From: Chryseobacterium sp. JJR-5R
GTDB taxonomy: Bacteria; Bacteroidota; Bacteroidia; Flavobacteriales; Weeksellaceae
Assembly (NCBI RefSeq): GCF_034047335.1
Contig: NZ_CP139137.1
Span: 2,976,001-3,040,000 of the forward strand
Length of the DNA: 64,000 bases
Reading direction: 5' to 3'
Shown here: positions 35,266-43,661 of the stretch, in pieces
How the letters are laid out: each line of letters opens with the position of its first letter
Position numbering within the stretch: the stretch's first letter is position 1
The notes under the pieces: generated by a model
What the model saw: only the letters and a program-made list of their open reading frames with translations
Told to the model about the DNA's origin: nothing
Databases searched by the model: none
Made by a program: the position numbers and the translations under genes

Positions 35266-36288
35266 TTAATATTCAAACAGAACGCTTCCCCACGTAAAGC
35301 CGCTTCCGAAAGCGGAAAGAAGGACCAGGTCTCCCCTTCTGACTTTTCCCAGCTCAATGGCTTCGCTTAATGCAATGGGAATGGAGGCTGCTGTTGTATT
35401 GCCATATTTCTGGATGTTGTTATGGATCTTGTCATCCGGCAGCCCGAATTTCTGCTGCACAAACTGGGCAATCCTTAGGTTGGCCTGGTGCGGGATAAAC
35501 ATATCCAGATCTTCAATGGTCTTCCCGGCTTTATCCAAGGCTTCCTGCATGGTTTCCGGGAATCTTGTTACGGCATTTTTAAACACGAAATTCCCGTTCA
35601 TGATCGGGTACACTTCTTTATCGGTCACATGTTCAGGCTCTTTCCTCATGCGGTCGCTCCATCCGAATTTAGAACCCGGAAACTGCGTACACAGCTCATC
35701 TGCAAATTTCCCTTCCGAGTGCATATTGACGGCCAGGATATCTCCTACATTGTCATCTATCGTGGCAGAAAGAACCATGGCTCCTGCACCGTCTCCGAAT
35801 ATAACGGAAACACCCCTTCCTTCATCTGAAAAATCCAGTCCGAAAGAATGGACCTCAGCCCCTACCACCAGGATATTTTTATAGGTTCCCGATTTAATAA
35901 AGGCATTGGCCACGCTCATTGCATAAATGAACCCTGAGCACTGGTTCCTTACATCCAGCGCCCCGATGGTGCCACATCCCAGCATATCCTGCAGCAGGAC
36001 ACCACAGCCCGGGAAATAATAATCCGGAGAAAGGGTGGCAAAAATAATATAGTCAATATCCTGGGCCGTCAGCCCGGCATTTTCAATTGCTTTTTCTGAA
36101 GCTTTAAACCCTAAGTACGCAGTGGTTTCCTGAGAATCGTTCCGGTTCTTGCGGTGCCTTCGCTCCTTGATCCCCGTTCGTTCCGTAATCCATTCGTCAT
36201 TGGTGGTCATTAATGCAGCTAAATCATCATTCGTAACAACGTTATCCGGAACATAGAATCCGATTCCTTTTATTGTACTTTTAATCAT
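35266..36288 (-). CDS. fabH: Beta-ketoacyl-ACP synthase III
   Basis: The start is placed at the ATG at 36288 (MIKSTIKGIGFYVPDNVVTN), giving 340 residues; a longer frame from a TTG at 36309 adds seven unneeded residues. The FabH triad is visible: catalytic Cys117 in DVRNQCSGFIYA, His in MFIPHQANLRI, and Asn in YGNTTAASIPIAL. The Arg pair that holds CoA is in ITERTGIKERRH. It starts fatty acid synthesis by condensing acyl-CoA with malonyl-ACP. A TATCTTTG box lies 18 bp upstream. Several fabH paralogues are common in Flavobacteriia; this may not be the only one. Confidence 0.96.
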   Translation of the reverse strand: MIKSTIKGIGFYVPDNVVTNDDLAALMTTNDEWITERTGIKERRHRKNRNDSQETTAYLGFKASEKAIENAGLTAQDIDYIIFATLSPDYYFPGCGVLLQDMLGCGTIGALDVRNQCSGFIYAMSVANAFIKSGTYKNILVVGAEVHSFGLDFSDEGRGVSVIFGDGAGAMVLSATIDDNVGDILAVNMHSEGKFADELCTQFPGSKFGWSDRMRKEPEHVTDKEVYPIMNGNFVFKNAVTRFPETMQEALDKAGKTIEDLDMFIPHQANLRIAQFVQQKFGLPDDKIHNNIQKYGNTTAASIPIALSEAIELGKVRRGDLVLLSAFGSGFTWGSVLFEY

Positions 36289-36306
36289 ATAGTTTTTTAA
36301 TTTTAA

Positions 36307-36314
36307 CAAAGATA
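36307..36314 (-). promoter_or_regulatory. TAnnTTTG -7 box of fabH
   Basis: The minus-strand TATCTTTG lies 18 bp before the chosen ATG at 36288 and inside the seven-codon extension, which supports the shorter start. No clear -33 TTG. Confidence 0.45.
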
Positions 36315-36360
36315 AACTTATTTAATACATAGTTTTTTAAAATAATGCTATTTTTACGGT

Positions 36361-37260
36361 ATGCCAATTGATACAATTTACAGGGATTCCCAATGCGAAT
36401 GGGTGGATGTGGAGGCCCCTACCGAGGAAGACATCAGCTATCTACACGAACGGTATGAAATCAATAATCTGCTTCTGGAAGATACCCTGGACCCGAACCA
36501 CTTACCCAAATACGAAGAGAGCGGGAACATCCGGTTTTTCCTTCTGCGTGAGAGCACTGAACTGGAGCGCAAGAACCTCAATACCATCAGTGACATCAGC
36601 ACCAAAATCGGAATTTTTCTGTTAGGGCGTACCATCATCACCGTACACCGCATGAAAACGAAGAGCATTTCTGAAACCAAAAAGCAGGTTTCTGTCGGGA
36701 AAGATGAGACAACACCCGAAAATATCGCTCTGAAAATTGCTTTGCTGATTATGAAAAGTTTTGATGATGAATCGGTCAGCCTGTTTGAGACCATGGATAA
36801 TATTGAAAATGAAATTTTCCTCAAAAACACGAACCATACCAATCAGATCAAAAGATTATACAAGCTGAAGCGGAAATCGGGACTGAATTTCAGGGTGCTG
36901 ACCATTTCTGCGGATGCCATTGATAAATTCAAGCTCCTGGGCCTTCAGGAATCCGAATTTTTTGATCTCAAGGATAAACACAAAGACGTAGTTGCCGATT
37001 TTGACCATCTGAATATCCAGATTACCAACCTTATTTCCATGTTCCTGGCACTGTCTGACCAGAAAGCGAACCAGGTAATGAAAGTACTGGCGATCTACTC
37101 GGTTTACTTTTTGCCGATCACTTTTATTGCCGGACTGTATGGGATGAACTTTGATAACATGCCTGAGCTGCACCAAAAAAACGGATATTTTTTCACCCTG
37201 GGATTAATGGCGGTCGTTGTAATCTGTACATTTATCTATGCGCGCCGGAAGCAATGGTAA
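36361..37260 (+). CDS. corA: CorA-family magnesium/divalent cation transporter
   Basis: The protein has 299 residues. It has the long cytoplasmic N-terminal domain (VDVEAPTEEDISYLHERYEI, LEDTLDPNHLPKYEESGNIRFF), the long helix, and two C-terminal transmembrane segments; the first ends in YGMNFDNMPE with the GMN selectivity motif, the second is YFFTLGLMAVVVICTFIYARRK. It moves magnesium (or cobalt/nickel) passively through a pentameric pore in the inner membrane. It is divergent from fabH, with 72 bp between start codons. No metal riboswitch fits in so short a spacer. Confidence 0.94.
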   Translation: MPIDTIYRDSQCEWVDVEAPTEEDISYLHERYEINNLLLEDTLDPNHLPKYEESGNIRFFLLRESTELERKNLNTISDISTKIGIFLLGRTIITVHRMKTKSISETKKQVSVGKDETTPENIALKIALLIMKSFDDESVSLFETMDNIENEIFLKNTNHTNQIKRLYKLKRKSGLNFRVLTISADAIDKFKLLGLQESEFFDLKDKHKDVVADFDHLNIQITNLISMFLALSDQKANQVMKVLAIYSVYFLPITFIAGLYGMNFDNMPELHQKNGYFFTLGLMAVVVICTFIYARRKQW

Positions 37261-37531
37261 CCGGATGCTCTAATTTGAAAATATTGGCCTGAATTTATAT
37301 GTATTTAATTTTAAAACAAATAAACAATCACAGGATCTGCTTAATTTTAACGGGATTAATGTAAATATGAAACCTTCTGCTGTTTGACTCATCATTAATC
37401 ATCGTCTGGAAGTTTCAAATTATACTAAGGTGATTCCGGGATATTTACAGTATTAAAGATGAAGCCCTGATGATCACAGCATAGAATTAAGCCTGTCCGT
37501 TATAAAATTTAAAACACCAGATACACCGGCC

Positions 37532-39118
37532 ATGAAACCTGAAACCCTGAAAACCATTCTTGAAGACCCGATGCTCTCGCCCCAATCCAAAGAAAAACTC
37601 AAGGCCCTGTACACAAATGTTTCGGCTAAGGAATTTTCTGATATACTGGATGCGGAGGGCCATCAATATGTGGAATTTGTGCAGGAAGGCGGCGGGGTCT
37701 GGGGAAGTGCGCTGGTAGGTTATCTTTACGGACTGGAAATTTTCGGGATCCGGTTCCTGAAAGTGGCCGGTACAAGTGCCGGAGCCATTAACACCATGCT
37801 GATTGCGGCCTGTAAAACCAAGGAAGAATCCAAAAGCGAAGTGATCAGGGAGATCCTGCTCAACTGGAATTTTGCCGATTTCATGGATGGCAGACCGTAT
37901 GTAAGAAAGACCATCTACGCGATGCTCAAGAACAAAAACTTCCTGAAGATCAATATCTATACTGCCATCGCCGTTCTTATTTTCTTTGGGATCCTGGCCT
38001 TTGTTTTTCCCACGAAAGCCATCTGGGAGACAAAAATACTCTTCGCCGTTCCTTTACTGCTGGTAGTCATCGGAGCCGCATACCTGGCGAAGCTTTATTC
38101 TGATCTTAAAAAAGGAAATTCAGGACTTAATCCGGGAAATACGTTCCTGAACCGGATGAAAGAGGTGCTGGAAGGATTCGGGATTAAAACCGTTGCCCAG
38201 CTTAATGAAAAGTTTGTACAGTCCGGGAAGAACCTTCAGCTTGATTACCGCTACGGAAACGGTACGGAATATTATGATATTGCCCTGAAAAGCATTGAAG
38301 AGATCCGGGAAAACAACAACAAGCACATCGACGAAATCCGGTACCGCATTTTTTTTGACAGTACGGTAAACAATGAGTATTATAAAAAAGACCCTTTCTA
38401 TCTTTTAAAATCCGAATACATTGTTGTTACCACCGATATCAATGCCAAAATAAAGGTTGAGCTGCCTACGATGGCCAATCTGTACTGGTCTGAAGAGGAA
38501 TTGAAGCACATCAGCCCGGCAGAGTTTGTGCGTGCTTCCATGTCGGTCCCGTTCTTTTTCGAGCCGATGCAGAAAAGGATCAATAAAGAGGACGACTCGG
38601 TAAAATACGCCTGGAAATTCTGGATGAACACCCAGGAAGAATCCATTAACCCCGTCGGGATTTTTATCGATGGCGGGAGTATTTCCAATTTTCCGATCGA
38701 CCTTTTCCATGCTGCCGATATTTTTTATCCGCGGATGCCTCTGTTCGGGGTACAGCTGACCAGCGACTCCGATATCCTTTCTGAAAAAGGAAAAACCAGT
38801 GAAGAGATTTTAAAATCGCCTTTTACTTACGCCGGAAATATCATTGATACCTTAAAAGGCTTTAACGACAAAACTTTTCTCACCAAGCATACCTTTTACC
38901 ACCTGTTCAGCATCCAGACCGTTAACTGCGGCACCAGCAGCTGGCTGAATTTCTTTATGAAGCGTGAAGAAAAAGAGGAGCTTTTCAACCGCGGCTTCCA
39001 GGCTGCCCTGGATTTCCTCAATAATTTCGACTGGCAGAAATACAAATGCGAAAGAATGATGCTGTCCATGAAAGAAAAAAAGATTTTAAAAGAGGAGGAT
39101 ACGCCGACGGTGGGATAA
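37532..39118 (+). CDS. Patatin-like phospholipase with central membrane hairpin
   Basis: The protein has 528 residues. The patatin oxyanion loop is EGGGVWG (52-58), the nucleophile elbow GTSAG with Ser82, and the Asp of the dyad is Asp380 in IDGGSISNFP. Between them lie two hydrophobic segments (about 141-159, IYTAIAVLIFFGILAFVF, and 169-187, ILFAVPLLLVVIGAAYLA) that look like a membrane hairpin. The enzyme would hydrolyse membrane lipid acyl esters while held to the inner membrane. No signal peptide. It is followed after 26 bp by a small helical protein gene. The 271-bp upstream spacer has nothing recognisable. Confidence 0.9.
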   Translation: MKPETLKTILEDPMLSPQSKEKLKALYTNVSAKEFSDILDAEGHQYVEFVQEGGGVWGSALVGYLYGLEIFGIRFLKVAGTSAGAINTMLIAACKTKEESKSEVIREILLNWNFADFMDGRPYVRKTIYAMLKNKNFLKINIYTAIAVLIFFGILAFVFPTKAIWETKILFAVPLLLVVIGAAYLAKLYSDLKKGNSGLNPGNTFLNRMKEVLEGFGIKTVAQLNEKFVQSGKNLQLDYRYGNGTEYYDIALKSIEEIRENNNKHIDEIRYRIFFDSTVNNEYYKKDPFYLLKSEYIVVTTDINAKIKVELPTMANLYWSEEELKHISPAEFVRASMSVPFFFEPMQKRINKEDDSVKYAWKFWMNTQEESINPVGIFIDGGSISNFPIDLFHAADIFYPRMPLFGVQLTSDSDILSEKGKTSEEILKSPFTYAGNIIDTLKGFNDKTFLTKHTFYHLFSIQTVNCGTSSWLNFFMKREEKEELFNRGFQAALDFLNNFDWQKYKCERMMLSMKEKKILKEEDTPTVG

Positions 39119-39144
39119 TAAAAATTTAATTAAGTAACAAAATC

Positions 39145-39513
39145 ATGACCAATAGAACAGACTTAAGAGAGACGCTCAACATTCTGAATTCCGAAACAAC
39201 CACTTCGCAGGAAGCCTTTCAGAACCAGACGCTGCGCCCCGTTTTAAAGCTACAAAATGACCTTTACCGGTCATTATTTATCAGCTATGCCATCCGCCAG
39301 AATGCAGATTTTAATGCTTTGTCTGCAGCGAAAAAAAACAGTTTCATCGAACAAAGCGTACAGAAGGACAGCACATTGAAGAATATGTTCATCGGAATGA
39401 CCATCGGGATGTTCAACTTACAGGAATTGGAAGTGTACCATTCCGACAGCAAAGTTTTTAACAAAAGGATTATTACCATGTTAATAGAAAGACTGAAGAG
39501 TCAGATAAAATAA
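39145..39513 (+). CDS. Hypothetical helical protein, 122 residues
   Basis: The family is not recognised. The sequence is soluble and mostly alpha-helical (TSQEAFQNQTLRPVLKLQND, FISYAIRQNADF, KNSFIEQSVQKDSTLKNMF, MFNLQELEVYHSDSK, RIITMLIERLKSQIK), with no signal peptide. It is 26 bp after the patatin gene and 6 bp before a broken DUF2199 gene on the same strand, so it is probably the second gene of that operon. Its codon use looks like that of its neighbours, so it is likely a real gene. Nothing in the sequence suggests a catalytic role. Confidence 0.75.
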   Translation: MTNRTDLRETLNILNSETTTSQEAFQNQTLRPVLKLQNDLYRSLFISYAIRQNADFNALSAAKKNSFIEQSVQKDSTLKNMFIGMTIGMFNLQELEVYHSDSKVFNKRIITMLIERLKSQIK

Positions 39514-39519
39514 TAACGT

Positions 39520-40017
39520 ATGAAATACATCTGCAAATGTTGCGGCGAAGAAAAAGAAGATTAGCCCGCAATAGTTTATCATTCGCCGTTTCCGTATAGC
39601 AATCTTTCGGATAAAGACCTAGAGAACGCCAAACTAAGTTCTGACTTTTGTGTAATACAATATCTTGATGAAATATGCTATTTTATCAGAGCCGTACTCG
39701 TACAGAAAGTCACTGAAAGCTGTCAGGACCTGGAATACGGAGTTTGGGTTTCATTAAGCGAAAAGAGCTATGATGAATACGTAGAAAATTACGATAACGA
39801 AAATTTTGAAGAAGGATATTTTGGTTGGTTAGCCAATTATCTACCGGATTACGAATTCGATCAGACAATTCCAGCTGATGTTATTGTTAACAACAAAATG
39901 GGAAGGCCCTTAATTTATCCTCATGAAAGTCAGGATCATCCTTTCATTAAAGATTTTTACAGTGGAATTTCAGGAAAAGAGGCAGAAATAAGAATTAATA
40001 AAGTACTGAATAAATAA
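39520..40017 (+). pseudogene. DUF2199-family gene interrupted by an in-frame TAG at codon 15
   Basis: The frame starts MKYICKCCGEEKED, then TAG (39562-39564), then runs without a further stop for 150 codons: PAIVYHSPFPYSNLSDKDLE, SDFCVIQYLDEICYFIRAVLVQKV, CQDLEYGVWVSLSEKSYDEY, EEGYFGWLANYLPDYEF and HPFIKDFYSGISGKEAEIRI. This is the DUF2199 layout with its N-terminal CxCCG zinc-knuckle-like motif. Family members usually have Trp at the stop (EDWPAL), so one TGG-to-TAG change explains it. No in-frame start codon early in the remainder would rescue the protein. Sequencing error is the alternative. The rest of the frame is well kept, so the lesion is recent. Confidence 0.82.
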
Positions 40018-40152
40018 AAACACAAATACCAGTTTACATTAAATTTTGAAATCAATGTGGAAAGATCTGCTTTGGATAACATCTGTACGATTGTAAAATT
40101 TAAAGATAAAAAATTTTCAGATGTTGAAGAAAGAAGCCGTAGAATTACATAA
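40018..40152 (+). pseudogene. Coding-like remnant in frame after the DUF2199 pseudogene
   Basis: After the TAA at 40015-40017 the same frame continues KHKYQFTLNFEINVERSALD, NICTIVKFKDKKFSDVEERSRRIT and ends at TAA 40150-40152. It has no start codon at its head. It may be the end of another decayed gene or chance; no family recognised. Confidence 0.3.
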
Positions 40153-40242
40153 ATTTAAGAACAAATATATCCGCTAAAAAAGATTCCATCAAGATTTTCC
40201 TTTACTTCACAATATTGCCGATGATAATCCGCAGTCAGCCCA

Positions 40243-40794
40243 CTACTCTTTTTTCCACATCGGTTCATGCTCCAAGACCTTCTTATAAACCGGGCAGTTT
40301 TCATCATGGGCGCCTTTCAGGTAGCCGATGCTCATCAGGAATTCATTCACGATTTCCCCGCCGGTAAACTTAAAGGTTTTCTTGAACAGTTTTATCCATT
40401 CCGGTAAAGCTTTCGGATGGTGGTGTTCCAGCCATTTTTCAAATGAACCGAATCCTTCCTGCAGCCCGGCAATGGTTTTTGCATTTTCAATCGCAGCGTT
40501 TACCTTCAGCCGGTTCCTGATAATGCCGGCGTCGCCCAGCAGCCTTTCGCGGTCGGTTTCTGTATAAGCGGCTACTTTCTGAATGTTAAAATTATCATAT
40601 GCCTTCCGGAACCCTTCTTCTTTCTTTAAAATCGTTTCCCAGCTCAGTCCCGCCTGGTTGATCTCCATCACCAGCCTGCCGAACAGTTCATTGTCATCAT
40701 GGATCGGGAAACCGTAATGATGGTCGTGGTATTTTTTGTGCAGCTCTTTTCTGCTTTCGGGCTGCATTCCTTCAATAATAGAACAATAGCTCAT
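40243..40794 (-). CDS. tag: DNA-3-methyladenine glycosylase I
   Basis: The protein has 183 residues, normal for Tag. Zinc-knot ligands are visible: Cys4 (MSYC), a His in KKYHDHHYG, and the C-terminal His and Cys in AHDENCPVYKK. The alkyl-base pocket block reads EINQAGLSWETILKKEEGFR with the catalytic-pocket Glu, then DAGIIRNRLKVNAAIENA. It excises 3-methyladenine from DNA. Its ATG (40792-40794) overlaps the last codon (TGA, 40791-40793) of a broken MazG-like gene upstream, so it was once translationally coupled to it. Its own promoter is not evident. Confidence 0.95.
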   Translation of the reverse strand: MSYCSIIEGMQPESRKELHKKYHDHHYGFPIHDDNELFGRLVMEINQAGLSWETILKKEEGFRKAYDNFNIQKVAAYTETDRERLLGDAGIIRNRLKVNAAIENAKTIAGLQEGFGSFEKWLEHHHPKALPEWIKLFKKTFKFTGGEIVNEFLMSIGYLKGAHDENCPVYKKVLEHEPMWKKE

Positions 40795-41110
40795 TTCAGT
40801 ATGTTTTCGGTTTTTGTTAAAATTTTTCCATGGCTTTTACTATCAATCCCAATACGGTCTGCCAAAATGATCAGCCACCAGATATTTTCTGCTAATTACA
40901 CTCAAATTCTTCTGCTGAATCGGGTTTTAGCCATGTTTTATCGTGTGATATTATTTCTATTCCATTAATTAAGCATGCATCTGTCAGAAAAGCCAAAGCA
41001 TCCTGTTCTGCCGTCCACTTTTTATCATTTTGCCGATTTTCCAGCTGATGATATTTTTCTCTGATTTACAGAGAATGTTGTATAATTTTATCTAAATCAT
41101 TCTGATCCAT
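40791..41110 (-). pseudogene. Decayed MazG-like nucleotide pyrophosphohydrolase gene upstream of tag
   Basis: From the ATG at 41110 the frame reads MDQNDLDKIIQHSL, stop TAA (41066-41068, codon 15), then IREKYHQLENRQNDKKWTAE, QDALAFLTDACLINGIEI and on to a TAG at 40892-40894. A different frame continues with ENIWWLIILADRIGIDSKSH and KILTKTENILK to TGA at 40791-40793. Joined, this resembles small Flavobacteriia proteins annotated as MazG-like pyrophosphohydrolases (from memory: EIRxKYHxLE, WTxEEDALAFLTDAG, LGESIWWLIxLA). At least one stop and one frameshift separate it from a working gene. Confidence 0.75.
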
Positions 41111-41117
41111 TTATATT

Positions 41118-42032
41118 TTATTTTTGAAATGATTGTCTGAATCCGTTTGGAGTCAATCCGGTTTTATTTTTAAATAATTTACTGAAAGACTGAGGATGCT
41201 CAAAACCCAACTGATAAGCTGTTTCCGAGACTGAAAACTGTTCACTGGACAAATAATCTTTTGCCTTTTCAATCAACTTATCATGAATATGGTGCTGTGC
41301 ATTTTGCCCAGTGTGCAGACGGAGCATATCGCTTAAATACCTTGCGGTAAGATTCAGTTCAGAAGCCAGGTATTCTACTGTGGGAAGGCCTTGAAGGCTT
41401 TTCTCCTCTTTAAAATAATCATCCAGGATTTTTTCCATTTTTGTGACCAGATCATTATTCACCACTTTTCTGGTGGTAAACTGCCGGTTGTAAAACCGGT
41501 TGCTGTAGGTGAGCAGCAATTCAATCTGTGAAATAATAACGTCCTGGCTGAATGGGTCGATCCGCTCATCCAGCTCTCCCTGGATATTAACAAAAACAGA
41601 CAGGACAGTCCTTTTTTCTTTTTCCGAAAGATAAAGCGCTTCTGCAGTGGAATAGGAAAAAAAACCGTATTTTTTTATTTTCCGGATTAAAGGATACGGC
41701 TGCAGAAAATCAGGGTGAATGTGAAGAGACAATCCGCTGTAATCGGCTTCTTCTTCATTCATTTTAAGAATCTGGCCGGGAGAGACGAAAGACATCCCAC
41801 CTTCCTCAAAATCGTAATATCCCTGTCCGTACCTTATCTTTCCGTTAAATTTTGTCTTAAATGAAATTTTATAAAAATCCAGCTTAATCCCGTTTTTAAA
41901 ATCTTCCGGATCAAAGACAGCTTCCCCGTAATTGATAATGCTGATCAAAGGATGCAATGGCGCAGATTGCCCCATCGCCTGATGCAGCGCGGACAATGAT
42001 CTGAAATGTAGCGGGGATTTTGCTGTTTTCAT
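41118..42032 (-). CDS. AraC-family transcriptional regulator
   Basis: The protein has 304 residues. The N-terminal part (about 1-190) looks like a cupin-type sensor; the C-terminal 100 residues have two helix-turn-helix units: TVEYLASELNLTARYLSDML and VSETAYQLGFEHPQSFSKLF with KNKTGLTPNGFR, the AraC/XylS signature. It lies 87 bp after the SDR gene on the same strand, and such pairs are common; it probably controls that oxidoreductase. Only 7 bp separate its stop from the MazG-like remnant, so all four genes may be read together. Effector unknown. Confidence 0.93.
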   Translation of the reverse strand: MKTAKSPLHFRSLSALHQAMGQSAPLHPLISIINYGEAVFDPEDFKNGIKLDFYKISFKTKFNGKIRYGQGYYDFEEGGMSFVSPGQILKMNEEEADYSGLSLHIHPDFLQPYPLIRKIKKYGFFSYSTAEALYLSEKEKRTVLSVFVNIQGELDERIDPFSQDVIISQIELLLTYSNRFYNRQFTTRKVVNNDLVTKMEKILDDYFKEEKSLQGLPTVEYLASELNLTARYLSDMLRLHTGQNAQHHIHDKLIEKAKDYLSSEQFSVSETAYQLGFEHPQSFSKLFKNKTGLTPNGFRQSFQK

Positions 42033-42119
42033 ACCGTAAATATAATACAGATTTGTGACAACTGTCTGGCAGGAGGAATTAATTATACATTGGAAGCCTG
42101 ATTTTAAATATGCAGTGTG

Positions 42120-42932
42120 TTATTTATAAAACATAAATTCACCTTTCACTTTCTGCACATAATTTTCAATCCCGATTTTATTCCTCTCATCATATAAAGC
42201 ATTGGCATCTTTTCCGGCAATGTACCTTAACTGTAGCTTTCCGTCGGTGGCCGCTCCAAAAATAACGGCTGCAATATCTTCCGGTTTTGAGTAACCGGCC
42301 ATCTGTTCCGGGCTGTACCCTTCCTGAACTTTTGAAATTAATTTCCCGTAAGATTCATGAAAAGCCCCATCCAGGGAACGTCCTGCAAAGTCAGTCTGAA
42401 TGCCACCCGGAGCGACGACTTTTACCTTTATCCCAAACTGTGCCAATTCGTACCCCAGACTCTCTGAAAATCCGTCAACTGCAAATTTTGTGGCACTGTA
42501 AACAGAACAGGCAGGAAAGCCCAGCAATCCGAAACTGGAAGTTATATTAATGAAAGTTCCTTCTTTCTTCTCCCTGAAATAGGGGATAAAGGCTCTTGTT
42601 ACCCGGATTACTCCCATTAGATTCGTTTCAATCTGCTTACGGATCTGTTCATCTGTAAAAGCTTCCAAAGGACCGACTAACCCGTAGCCTGCGTTATTTA
42701 AAACTGCATCAACGGTATGACTTTCCAAAACCTCGGCAATTGTTTTTTCCAGCCCGCCTTTTTCCGAAACATCCAGTTTTAATACGGTTACATTTTCCAG
42801 TTGCGTAAGTTCTGTTTCATTTTCGGGATTTCGCATCGTTGCGATCACATTCCAGTCTTTTGACTGAAATAACTTTGCCGCCGTCTTTCCCAAACCTGAT
42901 GACGCTCCTGTAATAAAAATTGTTTTCTGCAT
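42120..42932 (-). CDS. Short-chain dehydrogenase/reductase (SDR)
   Basis: The start is set at the ATG at 42932 (MQKTIFITGASSGLGKTAAK), giving 270 residues; a longer frame adds 33 residues before the Rossmann strand with no SDR features. Classical SDR motifs are TGASSGLG (6-15), NNAGYG, ITSSFG with catalytic Ser and YSATKFAVDGF with Tyr/Lys. The dinucleotide is likely NADP(H). The substrate cannot be deduced. Next gene on the strand is an AraC regulator. Confidence 0.94.
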   Translation of the reverse strand: MQKTIFITGASSGLGKTAAKLFQSKDWNVIATMRNPENETELTQLENVTVLKLDVSEKGGLEKTIAEVLESHTVDAVLNNAGYGLVGPLEAFTDEQIRKQIETNLMGVIRVTRAFIPYFREKKEGTFINITSSFGLLGFPACSVYSATKFAVDGFSESLGYELAQFGIKVKVVAPGGIQTDFAGRSLDGAFHESYGKLISKVQEGYSPEQMAGYSKPEDIAAVIFGAATDGKLQLRYIAGKDANALYDERNKIGIENYVQKVKGEFMFYK

Positions 42933-43098
42933 TGTAATTCTGTTTAAAATTGATAAGGCAAATGTCCTGAGAAACGTGAATTCCGGCGTAGCCTGATTGA
43001 GTTTGTATGTAGGCATTTTGACGAATATCAATTACAAAAAACCCGTATCCCGATCCTTTTGCGTATCTTAGTTCTCCATCAACACTAAAATAATCACT

Positions 43099-43608
43099 AT
43101 GAAAAACCCACTTATCCCATGGCTTACATTTGTATTCATCTGCTGCGCAGCATCAATCCATGCCCAGAAAATCTCTGACGGAGAAACCGTCGATCTCAAC
43201 GGAATGAAAGTCACGTTTAACATCACCAATAAAGAAAGCATACAAGCCGGCGGAAAAAATTTTGACCATTACAAAGTTTCGGCATCTGTAAAAAATGTCT
43301 CTGATAAGTCTTATAACATACGGTTATCTTCTTTTCCGCAAATTGTTACCAATACCAATATTGCAGAGCTTGACTGTATTAATGCTACCGGCGCGAAGCT
43401 GACTTCTAAAAAAATCCAGCTGAAAATGAAAGCACAGATGATCAATGTTTCTTATTCCGCATATGACAAATCGGGGAAACTTACCTCATACACCCTGCCT
43501 GTAACCGGGAGTTATTATTTTGATGCAGGAGATACCATTAGTGATGATGCTATTTTTATCGTTCCGCAGGGAGAAAAACCTGATGTGAGCGTGAGAAATC
43601 TCAGATAA
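43099..43608 (+). CDS. Secreted hypothetical protein, 169 residues
   Basis: Signal peptide MKNPLIPWLTFVFICCAASIHAQ, cleaved near residue 23. The mature part is beta-rich with NGMKVTFNITNKESIQ, HYKVSASVKNVSDKSYNIRL, a single Cys in ELDCINATGAKL, and a YYFDAGDTISDDAIFIVPQG end, suggestive of an immunoglobulin-like or small beta-sandwich fold. Function is unknown. It is divergent from the SDR gene and has a terminator shared with the convergent efflux operon. Probably periplasmic. Confidence 0.78.
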   Translation: MKNPLIPWLTFVFICCAASIHAQKISDGETVDLNGMKVTFNITNKESIQAGGKNFDHYKVSASVKNVSDKSYNIRLSSFPQIVTNTNIAELDCINATGAKLTSKKIQLKMKAQMINVSYSAYDKSGKLTSYTLPVTGSYYFDAGDTISDDAIFIVPQGEKPDVSVRNLR

Positions 43609-43612
43609 CAAA

Positions 43613-43644
43613 AAAATCCCCCGAAAAACTTCCGGAGGATTTTT
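43613..43644. terminator. Bidirectional terminator between secreted protein gene and efflux operon
   Basis: AAAATCCCCCG (43613-43623) pairs with 43633-43643 with one mismatch, 9-nt loop, T-runs on both sides. Confidence 0.85.
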
Positions 43645-43661
43645 GCTAATGTAAGTGAAAG

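Noticed and set aside
35266..36309. Longer fabH from a TTG start (seven extra residues)
   Set aside because: The ATG at 36288 gives the conserved FabH N-terminus and a TATCTTTG promoter box lies within the extension.
40699..40968. 89-codon plus-strand frame opposite tag and the MazG-like remnant
   Set aside because: The minus-strand reading matches known families on both sides, so this is a shadow.
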